From: Actinomycetes bacterium
Lineage (GTDB): Bacteria; Actinomycetota; Acidimicrobiia; IMCC26256; JANYLB01
Reading direction: 5' to 3'
Assembly (NCBI GenBank): GCA_025363815.1
Contig: JANYLB010000061.1
Coordinates: 1-64,000, forward strand
DNA: 64,000 bases
In this document: positions 1 to 8,799 of the stretch, piece by piece
Numbering within the stretch: the stretch's first letter is position 1
Layout of the letters: each line of letters opens with the position of its first letter
Program-made: the position numbers and the translations under genes
The notes under the pieces: generated by a model
Database searches by the model: none
Seen by the model: only the letters and a program-made list of their open reading frames with translations
What the model was told of the DNA's origin: nothing

Positions 1-732
1 CCGGTCGCGGCGATCGCCGCCGCGCTCGACACGCTCGCCGCGACCACGCACATCGACGTTCCGATCCACGTGGACGGCGCTTCGGGAGGGTTCGTCGCCC
101 CGTTCATCGACCCCGACATCGAGTGGGACTTTCGCATTCCGCGCGTTCAGTCGATCAACGCGTCGGGCCACAAGTACGGCCTGGTGTATCCCGGCGTCGG
201 TTGGGTCGTCTGGCGGAACCCCGAAGCACTCCCCGACGACCTTGTGTTCAACGTGAACTATCTGGGCGGCAACATGCCGACCTTCGCGCTGAACTTCTCC
301 AGGCCGGGAAGTCAGATCGTCGCGCAGTATTACAACTTCATCCGGCTCGGGTTCGACGGCTACCGCCGGGTGCAGCAGGCAGCTCGCGACATCGCGACGG
401 ACCTGGCCCGTGACATCGCCGAGCTGGGGCATTTCGAGCTCATCACCGACGGCAGCGAGCTTCCGGTCTTCGCGTTTCGCATGGCCGACGGCATCGCGAA
501 CTACACCGTGTTCCACGTGGTGCAGGTGATGCGCGAGCGAGGTTGGCTGCTCCCGGCGTACACGTTTCCCGAGAACCGTCAGGACCTCGGGGCGATCCGC
601 ATCGTCGTGCGCAACGGCTTCACCCGCGACCTCGGCGAGCTCCTCCTCGCCGATCTGAAGCTCGCGGTCGAATACCTCGACCAGCTGAAGGAACCGCTCC
701 CGCCGAAGCTCGGTGCCGGCTTCAAGCACTAG
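1..732 (+). CDS. gadB: Glutamate decarboxylase (5' end outside window)
   Basis: PLP-dependent cytoplasmic enzyme that converts glutamate to GABA with uptake of a proton. The reading frame is open from base 1, so only the last 243 residues are visible; the full family length is about 460. The window starts inside the PLP-binding half. HVDGASGG carries the Asp that contacts the pyridine nitrogen, and INASGHKYG carries the Schiff-base Lys (codon 172-174). The C-terminal half is collinear with the family and ends normally at TAG. No partner antiporter (GadC) is visible in this window. The neighbour downstream is convergent. Group II decarboxylase membership is clear; glutamate as substrate is inferred from the close match to the GadB motifs. 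Confidence 0.93.
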   Translation, partial: PVAAIAAALDTLAATTHIDVPIHVDGASGGFVAPFIDPDIEWDFRIPRVQSINASGHKYGLVYPGVGWVVWRNPEALPDDLVFNVNYLGGNMPTFALNFSRPGSQIVAQYYNFIRLGFDGYRRVQQAARDIATDLARDIAELGHFELITDGSELPVFAFRMADGIANYTVFHVVQVMRERGWLLPAYTFPENRQDLGAIRIVVRNGFTRDLGELLLADLKLAVEYLDQLKEPLPPKLGAGFKH

Positions 733-784
733 ATCCGCTTCGTGGCGACTGCTCCGTCGGGCCGCTCGGGCCGCTCGGGCCGCG

Positions 785-2224
785 CTACGCGTGGTTCGGG
801 GGGATCCGGGCGGCCCACGGCTGCGCGGTTTCGAGCTGGGCCGCGACGCGGATGAGCAGATCCTCTCTGCCGAATGCGCCGACCAGCTGCACGCCGACAG
901 GGAGGCCCTCAGGGGTCCAGTGCATGGGCAATGAGATCGCGGGCTGACCGCTGATGTTGAACTGTGCGGTGAACGGCACGAACTCGGCTGACCGCAGGAA
1001 CCCGCCGAGCGGGTTGTCCGGCGTCGAGTCGAACGTGCCGTGGGCGACAGGCGGCTCTGCGAGCGTGGGGGTGAGCAGTAGGTCGAATCCGTCGTCCCAC
1101 CACTGTGCCGCGACCCGGTTCGCCCGTCCTCCTGCGGCCACGGCTTCGATCAGCTGCGCAGCCGTAACCGAGCGGCCCATCTCGGCGAGCGCCCAGGTGA
1201 GGATCTCGACGTCGTCCTCGGTGATCGGACGCCCGATCTTCGTTGCCCACCCGTCGAGCGCGGCGGCGCACTGCGCGGCCCACACCGCGCCGAACTGCAT
1301 GAGCAGCTCTTCGTTGTCGAACCCTCCGGGGCTCGACATCTCGACGGAATGGCCGAGCGATTCGAGCAGCTTCGCTGTGGCTTCGGCGGCGGCGATGCAT
1401 TCCGGATGGATCGCGGTCGCACCTATGGGGTTGTGCGTCAGCAGTCCGATGCGGAGCCGGCCGGGGTCGGCGCCGACCTCTTCGCGGTACGGGCGTGCCG
1501 GGGCGGGCGCGTGGGTGGGGTCGCCCGGGAAGGCCCCCGAGATGGCTTCGAGCACACCGGCCGTGTCGCGAACGCTGCGCGACAAGCAGCCTTCGACGAT
1601 GAGGAAGCCCGAGATCTCGTCGATTTCCGGACCGATCGACGTCCGGCCTCGGGTCGGCTTGAGGCCGACGAGACCACAGCAGCTCGCGGGGATGCGAATC
1701 GATCCTCCCCCGTCGTTGCCGTGCGCGACCGGGACCATCCCACTCGAGACCGCCGCGGCAGATCCCCCCGAGGAGCCGCCGCTCGTCCGACCGAGCTGCC
1801 AGGGGTTGTGCGTCGGCCCGAACGCGACCGGCTCGGTAGTGGGCACGAGGCCCTGCTCCGGGGTGTTCGTTCGCCCGAGCACGACGAACCCCGCCGCAAG
1901 GTACTTCCGGGCGAGGTTGTCGGTGTGCCCGGCTCGGTAGCCGGTCTCCTTCGCGACGCCCATGCCTTCGCAATACGGCTCGCCCTCCATTGCCACCATG
2001 AGGTCCTTGAACAACGTGGGGACACCGCGGAATGGTCCGTCGGGTAGGTCGCCGGCGGCTTCGACGCGGGCGCGGTCGAAGCGCTCGTGGATCACGGCGT
2101 TGATCTGGGGGTTGAGCTTCTCCACCCGGTTGATCGCGGCATCGACGAGCTCGAGGGGGCTGACCTCGCCGGTGCGGACGAGCTCGGCTTGGGCGGTTGC
2201 ATCGAGATACGCGATATCGGTCAT
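785..2224 (-). CDS. Amidase signature family hydrolase
   Basis: A 479-residue amidase-signature enzyme that hydrolyses a carboxamide to acid plus ammonia. The Ser-cisSer-Lys triad is intact: Lys in FKDLM (about residue 73), cis-Ser in the glycine-rich GGSSGGS (about 148), and the nucleophile in GGSIRIPA about 24 residues later. The C-terminal part ([18 protein letters not shown]) matches the usual family ending. The ATG at 2224 (MTDIAYLDA) is chosen because family members begin just there; the open frame continues upstream only as antisense to the next gene. It lies 44 bp downstream of the aldolase-like gene on the same strand and may be cotranscribed. No GatB or GatC lies nearby, so GatA is unlikely. 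The substrate is unknown. Confidence 0.9.
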   Translation of the reverse strand: MTDIAYLDATAQAELVRTGEVSPLELVDAAINRVEKLNPQINAVIHERFDRARVEAAGDLPDGPFRGVPTLFKDLMVAMEGEPYCEGMGVAKETGYRAGHTDNLARKYLAAGFVVLGRTNTPEQGLVPTTEPVAFGPTHNPWQLGRTSGGSSGGSAAAVSSGMVPVAHGNDGGGSIRIPASCCGLVGLKPTRGRTSIGPEIDEISGFLIVEGCLSRSVRDTAGVLEAISGAFPGDPTHAPAPARPYREEVGADPGRLRIGLLTHNPIGATAIHPECIAAAEATAKLLESLGHSVEMSSPGGFDNEELLMQFGAVWAAQCAAALDGWATKIGRPITEDDVEILTWALAEMGRSVTAAQLIEAVAAGGRANRVAAQWWDDGFDLLLTPTLAEPPVAHGTFDSTPDNPLGGFLRSAEFVPFTAQFNISGQPAISLPMHWTPEGLPVGVQLVGAFGREDLLIRVAAQLETAQPWAARIPPNHA

Positions 2225-2268
2225 AGGCGGAGAAGGTAGGCCCTCAGCGGCCCCGCTACCAGCCCCCG

Positions 2269-3318
2269 TCACCAGCCGCGGAGGTCTACCGCCCAGGTTT
2301 CTTCGACCGTCCCGTCGGCGCCGGCCACATTCATCACCTCGTGGTAGGCGACGGTTGGGTCGACGTGCGCGGGCCAGACGCGGATCCGGTCGCCCACGGA
2401 CCTCGGCTCGTCTTCGGCAGGGGCGAAGGTGATGTGTTCGTCGGAGCAGAAGAAGACCTCGGCACCATCGATCGACGGATCGCCGTGGTCCATGCCCAAC
2501 GCCTTGAGCCCGCAGTCGGCGACGGCCCATCCCTTGGACGACACTGAGATCACCGTGGCCTCGACCCAGAGGGCGCGGCGGAACGGCAGGCCGAGCTTGC
2601 CGTACGCGGTGTCCATCAGCGCGTAGGAGCCGGCCTGGATCTCGGTGCACCAGGTGTTGAGGTCGAAGGTTCCGGTGCCTCCGCCCGACACGAGGTCGCC
2701 GCCGACCAGCTCGTGCGCGCGCAGGAGCTTGGCCATGCACCGCTCTGTCTGCTCGGCGCGCCACGCTCGGTCGTGGTTGCCGACCACGTGGCCCTCGTAC
2801 CCCATGACTCCCCGAACCTCGAGGCCTCGAGCTCGCGCCGCGTCGGCGATCCTGCCGGCGTCGTCGGGAAGGCATCCGCAACGGGGGAGCCCGACGTCTA
2901 CATCAACGACGACCTCGCGTATCCCGGCGTCGGCCGCGGCGGTGATGGTTGCGTCGGAGTCGACGGCCACGGTGACGCGTGCGTCGGTGTCGGCCATCGC
3001 GCGCAATCGACCGGGATCGATCGTCTCGTTGGCGAGGAGCAGGTCGTCACCAAGTCCTGACTCGGCCATCCCTATGACCTCATGTGGGGTCGCGCAGGTG
3101 AACCCGAGATGGCCGAGCTCATGTTGGCGTCGGGCGAGGACGGTCGTCTTGTGCGCCTTGACGTGGGGCCGGCACGTCACACCGGGGAGCGCGGCCGCCA
3201 TGGTCGCGAGGTTGTGCTCGAGCGCGTCGGCGTCGACGACGAGCGCGGGGGTGGGGAGCGCGGCGACGGTCCTCGGCGTGCTCGTTCGCGTGCTGATCGG
3301 TTTTGTGGTCATCGCCAT
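2269..3318 (-). CDS. D-threonine aldolase / DSD1-like PLP enzyme
   Basis: Fold-type III PLP enzyme of 349 residues with an alanine-racemase-like N-terminal barrel and a metal-binding C-terminal domain. RPHVKAHKT holds the PLP lysine (Lys54). Near the end, PAHVDPT gives a His318-x-Asp320 pair. Known D-threonine aldolases use His and Asp for Mn, whereas eukaryotic D-serine dehydratases use His and Cys for Zn, so the sequence favours an aldolase acting on D-threonine or a related beta-hydroxy D-amino acid. The ATG at 3318 was chosen; a second ATG at 3312 is possible. The start faces a small divergent gene only 11 bp away. The amidase lies downstream on the same strand. Confidence 0.85.
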   Translation of the reverse strand: MAMTTKPISTRTSTPRTVAALPTPALVVDADALEHNLATMAAALPGVTCRPHVKAHKTTVLARRQHELGHLGFTCATPHEVIGMAESGLGDDLLLANETIDPGRLRAMADTDARVTVAVDSDATITAAADAGIREVVVDVDVGLPRCGCLPDDAGRIADAARARGLEVRGVMGYEGHVVGNHDRAWRAEQTERCMAKLLRAHELVGGDLVSGGGTGTFDLNTWCTEIQAGSYALMDTAYGKLGLPFRRALWVEATVISVSSKGWAVADCGLKALGMDHGDPSIDGAEVFFCSDEHITFAPAEDEPRSVGDRIRVWPAHVDPTVAYHEVMNVAGADGTVEETWAVDLRGW

Positions 3319-3329
3319 GGGAGCATGGC

Positions 3330-3707
3330 ATGCACATGGCCACTCCTGTCGAGGAACGTCCGCCGATCTCCGAGGTGGTCCACACTGGCGATCTCCCCGC
3401 TGGTCCGCAACGCGAGGCCATGATCCCCGCGACCCTCTGGGCGGAAGCTCCACCCGAGCTGCAGACGCTCGGCGCCGATCTGGGTCACGACCTCACCGCG
3501 TACATCCGTCGGATCGGTCGCTTCCTGCTCTGGCGCTCAGGACCGGCAGCCGGGGCCGATTCGCGCTACCTCGCGCTCGCGGCCGACGACCTCGCCGAGC
3601 AGTACACCTACCGGTTGTTCCCCGATGGCAGCGGCGAGGGAACCGGCCCCGACGGTGTTCGCCAGACTCGCTTCCGGACCTGGAAAGAATCCCTGCGCGA
3701 CGGGTAG
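3330..3707 (+). CDS. Hypothetical protein, 125 aa
   Basis: Unrecognised soluble protein without signal peptide or membrane segment. The middle (PPELQTLGADLGHDLTAYIRRIGRFLLWRSGPA) looks helical, followed by a short stretch YTYRLFPDG and a charged C terminus. GGGAG at 3319-3323 lies 6 nt before the ATG at 3330, which decides the start; ATG 3336 is an in-frame alternative. The gene is divergent from the aldolase-like gene with 11 bp between start codons, so each promoter must lie within the other's coding region, and the two may be co-regulated. It ends 25 bp before the convergent OsmC gene. Function unknown. Support comes from a clear ribosome site and from lack of a competing frame. Confidence 0.6.
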   Translation: MHMATPVEERPPISEVVHTGDLPAGPQREAMIPATLWAEAPPELQTLGADLGHDLTAYIRRIGRFLLWRSGPAAGADSRYLALAADDLAEQYTYRLFPDGSGEGTGPDGVRQTRFRTWKESLRDG

Positions 3708-3732
3708 CGGGGTCAGCGTGGCCGATTCTCGG

Positions 3733-4237
3733 TCATGCGCGGCGGCTCACGCTCACCTCGGGTGATTGCACGAGCGTCTGTAAGACGACGCAGTACCTCT
3801 CCGTGAGACGAATGAGGGTATCGAGCTGCTCGCTCGTCGCTTCGGTTTCGAGGTCGAACCCAATGCGGATGGTCTTGAACCCGACTGGCGCATCCTTGGT
3901 TACTGCGAGCGTCCCGCGGAAGTCGAGGTCGCCCTCGACGCGTACCGAGCCGCTGTTGATGGGGATGCCGAGGGAGGTGGCAACCGCTTGGAGGGTGACG
4001 CCGGCACAGGCGGCCAGCGCATCCAAGATGCATGTCGCCCGAACACAGCGAAGTCCCGTCACCGCCGGTCGCCGGATGCAGCCCAGCTTCAGCGATCGCT
4101 CTGCCGCTCGCGACCGAACAGGTGACTCCTTCTCCGAGTGTGCCAAGTGCAGTGAGCGTGACGAGCGCGCGATCAGGGTCTTCTAGATACTGACTCTTCA
4201 GTGGCGCTTGTAGGCCGCGAAGCTCTTCCCGTTCCAT
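3733..4237 (-). pseudogene. OsmC-family peroxiredoxin-like gene split by a +1 frameshift
   Basis: OsmC/YhfA-type proteins reduce organic hydroperoxides or bind small thiols using two cysteines. The N-terminal half (from ATG 4237, preceded by GGGAGG) reads like the family start through DGTSLCSGDM. The rest (LDALAACAGVTLQAV to the TGA at 3733) is in another frame. The total span of 505 nt is 168 codons plus one base, so a single extra base explains the break. It lies at about 4027-4033, where deleting one A would give DMLLDAL, the family consensus. Both expected cysteines (ACAG and YCVV) are present. A repaired protein would have 167 residues. This is either a recent pseudogene or a sequencing error. 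An internal ATG at 4146 could only give a fragment. Confidence 0.8.
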
Positions 4238-4478
4238 TGGTTGGCAACCTCCCGTTCAGGTGTTACTCCGGCACTGCTGACTACAGGATCGTCACACTGT
4301 GACCTCGCTGTGAAGCGACGGAGCCCGCGGCGGAACTGTTCGAAAGAATCCGCGCCGAACGGCCGTCGCCGCCAGCTGGCCAAAGAGGAGTTCAAAGGGC
4401 GCTTCCCACCGCTTCGGTTCGAGCTTGGAATCGGGGATTCCGGGGCCTCCGGCCGAGCTGTGGGAGCATGGCCGGGAC

Positions 4479-5462
4479 ATGGCAGAGACGCGCGAGACGG
4501 GTTGGTACGCCGACCCCTGGGGCACCGAAGACGAGCGCTACTTCGACGGCAGCGCCTGGACCCGACAGGTCCGCCCACCGAGCGCCCAGTCGGGCGAGAC
4601 GCCGGGCGAGACGTCGGTTGAGACCTCGGTTGAGACCTCGAAACGGGCATCGAAGGTCGCGACCGGCGCCGGCGCGGTTCCATCGGCTCAACCCGGAGTG
4701 AGCCCACCGCCGACGGTTTCGGATGTACCGCCCGCGGCCGGCTGGCACGCCGACCCTTGGGGTGACGCGACGTGGCGTTGGTGGGACGGCGCCCAGTGGA
4801 CCGGCTACACGGACCGGACTTCGCCGCTCTCGTCGGGCGCGGCAGTCGCGGCTGAGCTTGCCACCGAGCGCACGTGGGCCCGTTGGGCCCGCATCGGTTT
4901 CGCAGTCAATCCGATCTTCCAGGTGCTCGCCCTCGTGGCCGCGTCGTTCCAGTGGCGGTGGATCGCCGACCATTGGGACGAGGTCACCAAGGGCACCAAC
5001 ACCAATGGTCCGACCAACCCGTCGGTCTTCGGGTACCTCGGTCTCCCGACGCTGGTATTCACGCTCGGCGTCATCGTTCTCTTGATTCTGTGGCTCTACC
5101 GCGCCGGCGCGACCGCGCGGGCCGCCGGGCTTCCGTTGCGTCGGGATCCCGGGCTAGGTGCCGTGTCGTTGATCATCCCCATCCTGCAGTTCTGGTGGCC
5201 CTACCGGGCGGCTCGGGACGCGGTCGGTCCCGACAAGCAAGCCCAGAACCTCGTGGTGCGGTGGTGGACCGCGTGGATAGCGTCGTCGCTCGGTGGGTTC
5301 CTCGTGTTCGCGGCGGCGTTCCTGCCCGTGGAATTCTCGTTCATCGCCGTCGCGATCGTGGCCGCGATCAGCGTCGTCGCCGCGTTGTCGGGGCGTGCTG
5401 TCGTCAACGCGATGCTCGCAACCCACCAGTCGCTCGCCGACGCCGGCACCGGCTCTTCATAA
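4479..5462 (+). CDS. DUF2510 (two copies) + DUF4328 membrane protein
   Basis: A 327-residue integral membrane protein. Two short tryptophan-rich DUF2510 repeats stand at the N terminus: GWYADPWG...YFDGSAWTRQV (about residues 7-30) and GWHADPWG...WWDGAQWTGYT (about 87-110). They are joined by a Ser/Thr/Glu-rich linker that includes a 12-bp DNA repeat (ETSVETSVETS). The rest is a DUF4328 region with about four to five membrane segments, for example TLVFTLGVIVLLILWLY and SSLGGFLVFAAAFLPV. DUF2510 is typical of actinobacterial envelope proteins and faces the cytoplasm when N-terminal. ATG 4479 fits the first repeat. The 241 bp upstream (4238-4478) contain no gene and no clear motif. Function unknown. 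Confidence 0.8.
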   Translation: MAETRETGWYADPWGTEDERYFDGSAWTRQVRPPSAQSGETPGETSVETSVETSKRASKVATGAGAVPSAQPGVSPPPTVSDVPPAAGWHADPWGDATWRWWDGAQWTGYTDRTSPLSSGAAVAAELATERTWARWARIGFAVNPIFQVLALVAASFQWRWIADHWDEVTKGTNTNGPTNPSVFGYLGLPTLVFTLGVIVLLILWLYRAGATARAAGLPLRRDPGLGAVSLIIPILQFWWPYRAARDAVGPDKQAQNLVVRWWTAWIASSLGGFLVFAAAFLPVEFSFIAVAIVAAISVVAALSGRAVVNAMLATHQSLADAGTGSS

Positions 5463-5474
5463 GCCAGGCGCCGT

Positions 5475-6266
5475 TCAGGTTCCGGTCCACACCGGCGCGC
5501 GCTTCTCGGCGAACGCAGTCGCCCCCTCGATCGAGTCCTTGGTCGAGAAGACCTCAATCGCCAGCTCGTAGTTGCGGGGCCATGCCTCGGCCTCGGTGAG
5601 ATCGCAGGCTTCGCGCACCATCATGAGCGAGTTGCGGACGGAGACGGGCGCGTTCGCGCCGATCCGTTCGGCGAGCGCTACTGCGGCGTCGAGCACTTCG
5701 TGGCGCGCGACCACGCGGTTGACCAGTCCCAGTTCGAAAGCTCGTCTGGCGCCGATCGGATCCCCGGTGAGAGCAAGCTCCATCGCGGTCGCGGTGGGGA
5801 TCCGGTTCGGAAGGCGGATGAGCCCACCTGCGGCCGCGAACAGACCCCGTTTGACCTCGGGGATCCCGAAGTTGACGTCGTCGGCGGCGACGACGAGATC
5901 ACAGGCGAGCACGATCTCGAATCCGCCCGCGAGCGCGTGCCCGTTGACGGCCGCGATCAACGGCTTCGGGAAGTCTCGGGTGGTGATCCCACCGAACCCG
6001 CCTCGTTTGGTGGCGAGCCCGCCGCCCTCGCCCTTCGCGACGCGCTTCAGGTCGGCGCCCGCGCAGAAGATATCGCCGGTTCCCGTGACCACGACGGCTC
6101 GGGTCTCGGCGTCGGCCTCGCAGACGTCGAGAGCGTCCTCCATAGCCTGCGCGACATCACCGTTGACCGCGTTGCGCGCCTCGGGCCGGTTGATACGCAG
6201 GATCGCGACCCGTCCCCGTTGGTCGTGCACCACGACCGGCTCGTTCACCCGCGCGCGTTCGCTCAT
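5475..6266 (-). CDS. Enoyl-CoA hydratase/isomerase (crotonase) family
   Basis: A 263-residue crotonase. It carries the CoA-thioester oxyanion-hole segments (FCAGADLK and NGHALAGGFE) and both acid/base glutamates of true hydratases: one in IPEVKRGL and one about 20 residues later in AMELALTG. Hydration of a 2-enoyl-CoA in beta-oxidation is therefore likely, although substrate chain length cannot be read. MenB-specific features are absent, so it is not proposed for menaquinone synthesis. It is convergent with the DUF2510 gene, 12 bp away. The MFS gene lies upstream on the same strand 51 bp away, so cotranscription is possible. ATG 6266 is used. Confidence 0.9.
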   Translation of the reverse strand: MSERARVNEPVVVHDQRGRVAILRINRPEARNAVNGDVAQAMEDALDVCEADAETRAVVVTGTGDIFCAGADLKRVAKGEGGGLATKRGGFGGITTRDFPKPLIAAVNGHALAGGFEIVLACDLVVAADDVNFGIPEVKRGLFAAAGGLIRLPNRIPTATAMELALTGDPIGARRAFELGLVNRVVARHEVLDAAVALAERIGANAPVSVRNSLMMVREACDLTEAEAWPRNYELAIEVFSTKDSIEGATAFAEKRAPVWTGT

Positions 6267-6300
6267 GCCTGTGACCGTATCCGACCGGCTCGATCGCTTC

Positions 6301-6330
6301 GGTCACGCCAGCTCCGGTCACGCCAGCTCC
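6301..6330. repeat. Perfect 15-bp tandem duplication at the end of the MFS gene
   Basis: The unit GGTCACGCCAGCTCC occurs twice back to back. The copy nearer the gene contains the MFS stop codon (6318-6320), and the second copy supplies another in-frame stop 15 nt further. It looks like a replication-slippage duplication. Confidence 0.9.
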
Positions 6331-7589
6331 GGTCCAGGGGGTAGGGGGAAGGGATCGCCCCCGCCATGAATCGGAGTGTCGAGCGCCCGCGAGAACGCCG
6401 GGCGGGCGATGCGGGCGATTACGAGAATGACCAGCATGAGCACCGCGGTTCCGGCGGTGACGACGCGGAGCCCCCACGCGTCGGCCAGCGTGCCCTGGAT
6501 GACGGCGCCCACCGGGTAGACGGAACCGAGCAGGACCATCAACACGCTCATGACCCGACCGCGCACAGCCGACGGCGAACGCAACTGGGCGATGCTCGTG
6601 AAGCTCGACAGCGCCCCCAGATACAAGAAGCCGACCAATAGCAATGCGCCGACCGCGAAGACGAGGGTGGGCGAGCACGCGTAGACGATGAGGGCGGCAG
6701 GTAGCAGATACAGCACGGCGAGCATGACGCGTCGCGAACCGAAGCGGGAGGCGAGGATCCCGAGCGAGAGCGCCATCGTCACCGCGCCAATGCCCTGCGC
6801 GGTGACGAGCGCGGAGGTCGCACCCGGCCCGCCCCGCAGCACCTCGAGCGCCATAGTCGGGATCAACGCGATGAATGGCGCGGCGAGGAGAGAGTTGATC
6901 GCCATGTACCCGACGACCACGCGCAGGCCCGGCTCGTTGCGAACAAACCGAAGCCCCTGGCGGATGGATCCGAAGATCGACGAACCGTCGTGGGGCGCGG
7001 GCGACGGTAGCCGCAGCACCACCAAAACGGCGATGACTGCGAGGAAGCTCGCCGCGTTCACCGTGAACGCCCACGCGTAGCCTCCGGCGGCGATCACGAT
7101 CCCGGCTAGCGCGGGCCCAACGACCCGGCCGAGGTTCCACTGTGCCGAGGACAGCGCGACGGCGCCAACGATCTCGTCCTCGGGAACGAGATCCGGGAGG
7201 ATCGCGTTGAAGGCGGGAAATCCGAGTGACTGCGTGCAGCCGGCGAGGAAGACGATCACAGCCACCACGGCAGGCGACGGTGTGCCGTTCACCGCGAGAA
7301 GGGCGAGCAGCGCGGCGAGAAGGGTCTGAGCCGTGGTCGTGGCGAGAAGGAGTCGCCGCCGGGGGACACGGTCGGCGAGCGCGCCCCCGAACGGACCGAC
7401 GAGAGCGGCCGGAACAAAGTTCGCAGCAGCGACGAGACCAGTCCAGGCGGCCTGGCCCGTCGTCTGCTGCACGAGGATTCCGACGGCCACTGCTTCCATC
7501 CACGTGCCGATGTTCGAGACGAACGCCCCGGTCCAGAGCAAGGCGAACTGTCGATGGCGCAGTGGGGCGACGGAGCGGGAGAAGTCCAA
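6318..7589 (-). CDS. MFS transporter, EntS-like exporter
   Basis: A 423-residue major facilitator with about 12 predicted membrane helices. The start (LRHRQFALLWTGAFVSNIGTWMEAVAVG) and the loop motif ADRVPRRRLLL between helices 2 and 3 are typical of the EntS/MFS_3 group, which exports siderophores, macrolides or other small molecules. No siderophore pathway lies nearby, so the substrate is unknown. The gene sits 51 bp upstream of the crotonase on the same strand and diverges from a small gene at 7646. The C terminus (PLPPGPELA) ends inside a 15-bp tandem duplication. ATG 7589 places the first helix correctly. Confidence 0.88.
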   Translation of the reverse strand: MDFSRSVAPLRHRQFALLWTGAFVSNIGTWMEAVAVGILVQQTTGQAAWTGLVAAANFVPAALVGPFGGALADRVPRRRLLLATTTAQTLLAALLALLAVNGTPSPAVVAVIVFLAGCTQSLGFPAFNAILPDLVPEDEIVGAVALSSAQWNLGRVVGPALAGIVIAAGGYAWAFTVNAASFLAVIAVLVVLRLPSPAPHDGSSIFGSIRQGLRFVRNEPGLRVVVGYMAINSLLAAPFIALIPTMALEVLRGGPGATSALVTAQGIGAVTMALSLGILASRFGSRRVMLAVLYLLPAALIVYACSPTLVFAVGALLLVGFLYLGALSSFTSIAQLRSPSAVRGRVMSVLMVLLGSVYPVGAVIQGTLADAWGLRVVTAGTAVLMLVILVIARIARPAFSRALDTPIHGGGDPFPLPPGPELA

Positions 7590-7645
7590 CAGTCTTCGAC
7601 GCTACAAGGCTCCGGCGCGCGCTCGGCCTGGCTTAGCCTGCACAG

Positions 7646-7909
7646 GTGACCGAACCCCGCGCCCACGAGCCAAGAGGGAACGGCCCGATAAGAGACGGAC
7701 AGATTGTGGAGCTGGTCAACCTGCCGAGCCGGTTCGAGGCCGACCTCCTGATGGCTCGTCTCGGCGAGGGCGGCATACAGGCGATGGCGAAGTACGGCGA
7801 CGCCGACGGCATGGCACCTTCTATCGGTTTGCTCGACGGCTACCGCGTCTGCGTTTTCGACGATGATCTCGAAGACGCCCAGGCGTTCATCGACGAAGCG
7901 ATGAGCTGA
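7646..7909 (+). CDS. Small DUF2007-like protein, 87 aa
   Basis: A small acidic soluble protein. The central region (VELVNLPSRFEADLLMARLGEGGIQAMAKYGDADG, then GYRVCVFDDDLEDAQAFIDEA) matches the pattern of DUF2007, a small ferredoxin-like 'putative signal transducing' domain in which a helix after the first strand scans for changes (EA..L...L...GI.A) and the last strand and helix read V.V..ED...A. GTG 7646 is the first start in frame and no strong ribosome site precedes it. It is divergent from the MFS gene (56 bp apart) and convergent with the dioxygenase-like gene. Its role is unknown; the family call is by eye. Confidence 0.65.
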   Translation: MTEPRAHEPRGNGPIRDGQIVELVNLPSRFEADLLMARLGEGGIQAMAKYGDADGMAPSIGLLDGYRVCVFDDDLEDAQAFIDEAMS

Positions 7910-7950
7910 CACGGATCCAAGGGCGGGCGCATCGGGAGCGGGTTAGCTCT

Positions 7951-8778
7951 CTAGGCGGGGGTGGCCAGCGGGACGCCGGGGAATGTGCCGTCGGGTCTCG
8001 GCCACGCGATCGGGGTGACATCGCCGGCGATCACCTCGCCGACTTCGATCTGGTTGCGTTCGACCGACGGATGGGGGAAGCCGGAGCTGCGCGTGCAGCC
8101 GTCGCGGAAGTAGATCGCCGTGTGCACCCGCCGGACGCGATCCGAGGTATTCGGCCGCGCTAGATGGACGGTGAGACCGTGATGGAACGCGACCGAGCCG
8201 CGGGGCACCTCGACGAGCACCGGAGCGATGGACGCGACGTCGGGGTGGGAGAGGATGTCTTCTGGCTCGCTGTCGAAGGCACCGAAGATGTCGACGAACC
8301 GGTCGAGGCCTACGCGGTGGCTCCCGGGCAGGTAGGCCATCGCGCCCGCGTCGCGGGTGGAGCCGTCGAAAGGGATCCACGCCGTGAGTTGGTCAGGTTC
8401 GGCGATTGGCCAGTACGGATGGTCCTGGTGGGGGTCGGTCTCCCGACCGCCGGCTTCCTTGTACAACGCCTGGTCGTGCCAGAGCCGCACCGCACCGACG
8501 CCGAGCAGCTCGGCCGCCGCCTGGCTGATGCGGGAATGGAACGTGAGGGGAAGGACGCCGGGGTGGTCCTCCCACAGGTTCATGCATTGTTGGAACGACT
8601 GCTCGTAGCGGCTCTTCTGGGAGAGCGAACGGTGGTCGTGGCGTTGGCGGTCGGCAACGGCGGCGTCGACGGCGGGCCCGAACCGCGCGAGCTCATCTTC
8701 GGTCAGCAGGTCGGGCACGACCACGAAACCGTCGCGCCCGAACGCGGCGGCGAGCTCCGGGCCGACCAGCGTGCTCAC
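7951..8778 (-). CDS. Phytanoyl-CoA dioxygenase family protein
   Basis: Fe(II)/2-oxoglutarate-type oxygenase of 275 residues. The facial triad is visible: DPHQDHPYW gives His-x-Asp, and the distal His lies in VAFHHGLTVHLARPN, about 95 residues later, followed by the Arg (RRVHTAIYF) that usually binds 2-oxoglutarate. The N-terminal segment GFVVVPDLLTEDEL is the usual family opening. Such enzymes hydroxylate lipids or secondary metabolites; the substrate is unknown. The gene follows the E2-fold protein gene on the same strand with 21 bp between them, suggesting one transcript. ATG 8778 is used. Confidence 0.88.
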   Translation of the reverse strand: MSTLVGPELAAAFGRDGFVVVPDLLTEDELARFGPAVDAAVADRQRHDHRSLSQKSRYEQSFQQCMNLWEDHPGVLPLTFHSRISQAAAELLGVGAVRLWHDQALYKEAGGRETDPHQDHPYWPIAEPDQLTAWIPFDGSTRDAGAMAYLPGSHRVGLDRFVDIFGAFDSEPEDILSHPDVASIAPVLVEVPRGSVAFHHGLTVHLARPNTSDRVRRVHTAIYFRDGCTRSSGFPHPSVERNQIEVGEVIAGDVTPIAWPRPDGTFPGVPLATPA

Positions 8779-8799
8779 CGACTCACCTGCACCGCTCCA

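Noticed and set aside
954-1940. Long open frame (328 codons) opposite the amidase gene
   Set aside because: Antisense shadow of a GC-rich gene; the amidase frame has all family motifs and this frame has none.
2645-4186. Open frame of 513 codons crossing three genes
   Set aside because: It is Arg/Ser/Pro-rich with no domain and runs through the aldolase, the small gene and the OsmC gene. It is a composition effect.
4238-4478. Small gene in the 241-bp gap before the DUF2510 gene
   Set aside because: The open frames are Arg-rich, lack ribosome sites and overlap the next gene.
5475-6266. MenB assignment for the crotonase gene
   Set aside because: It matches general enoyl-CoA hydratases with both catalytic Glu, and is far from the menaquinone cluster.
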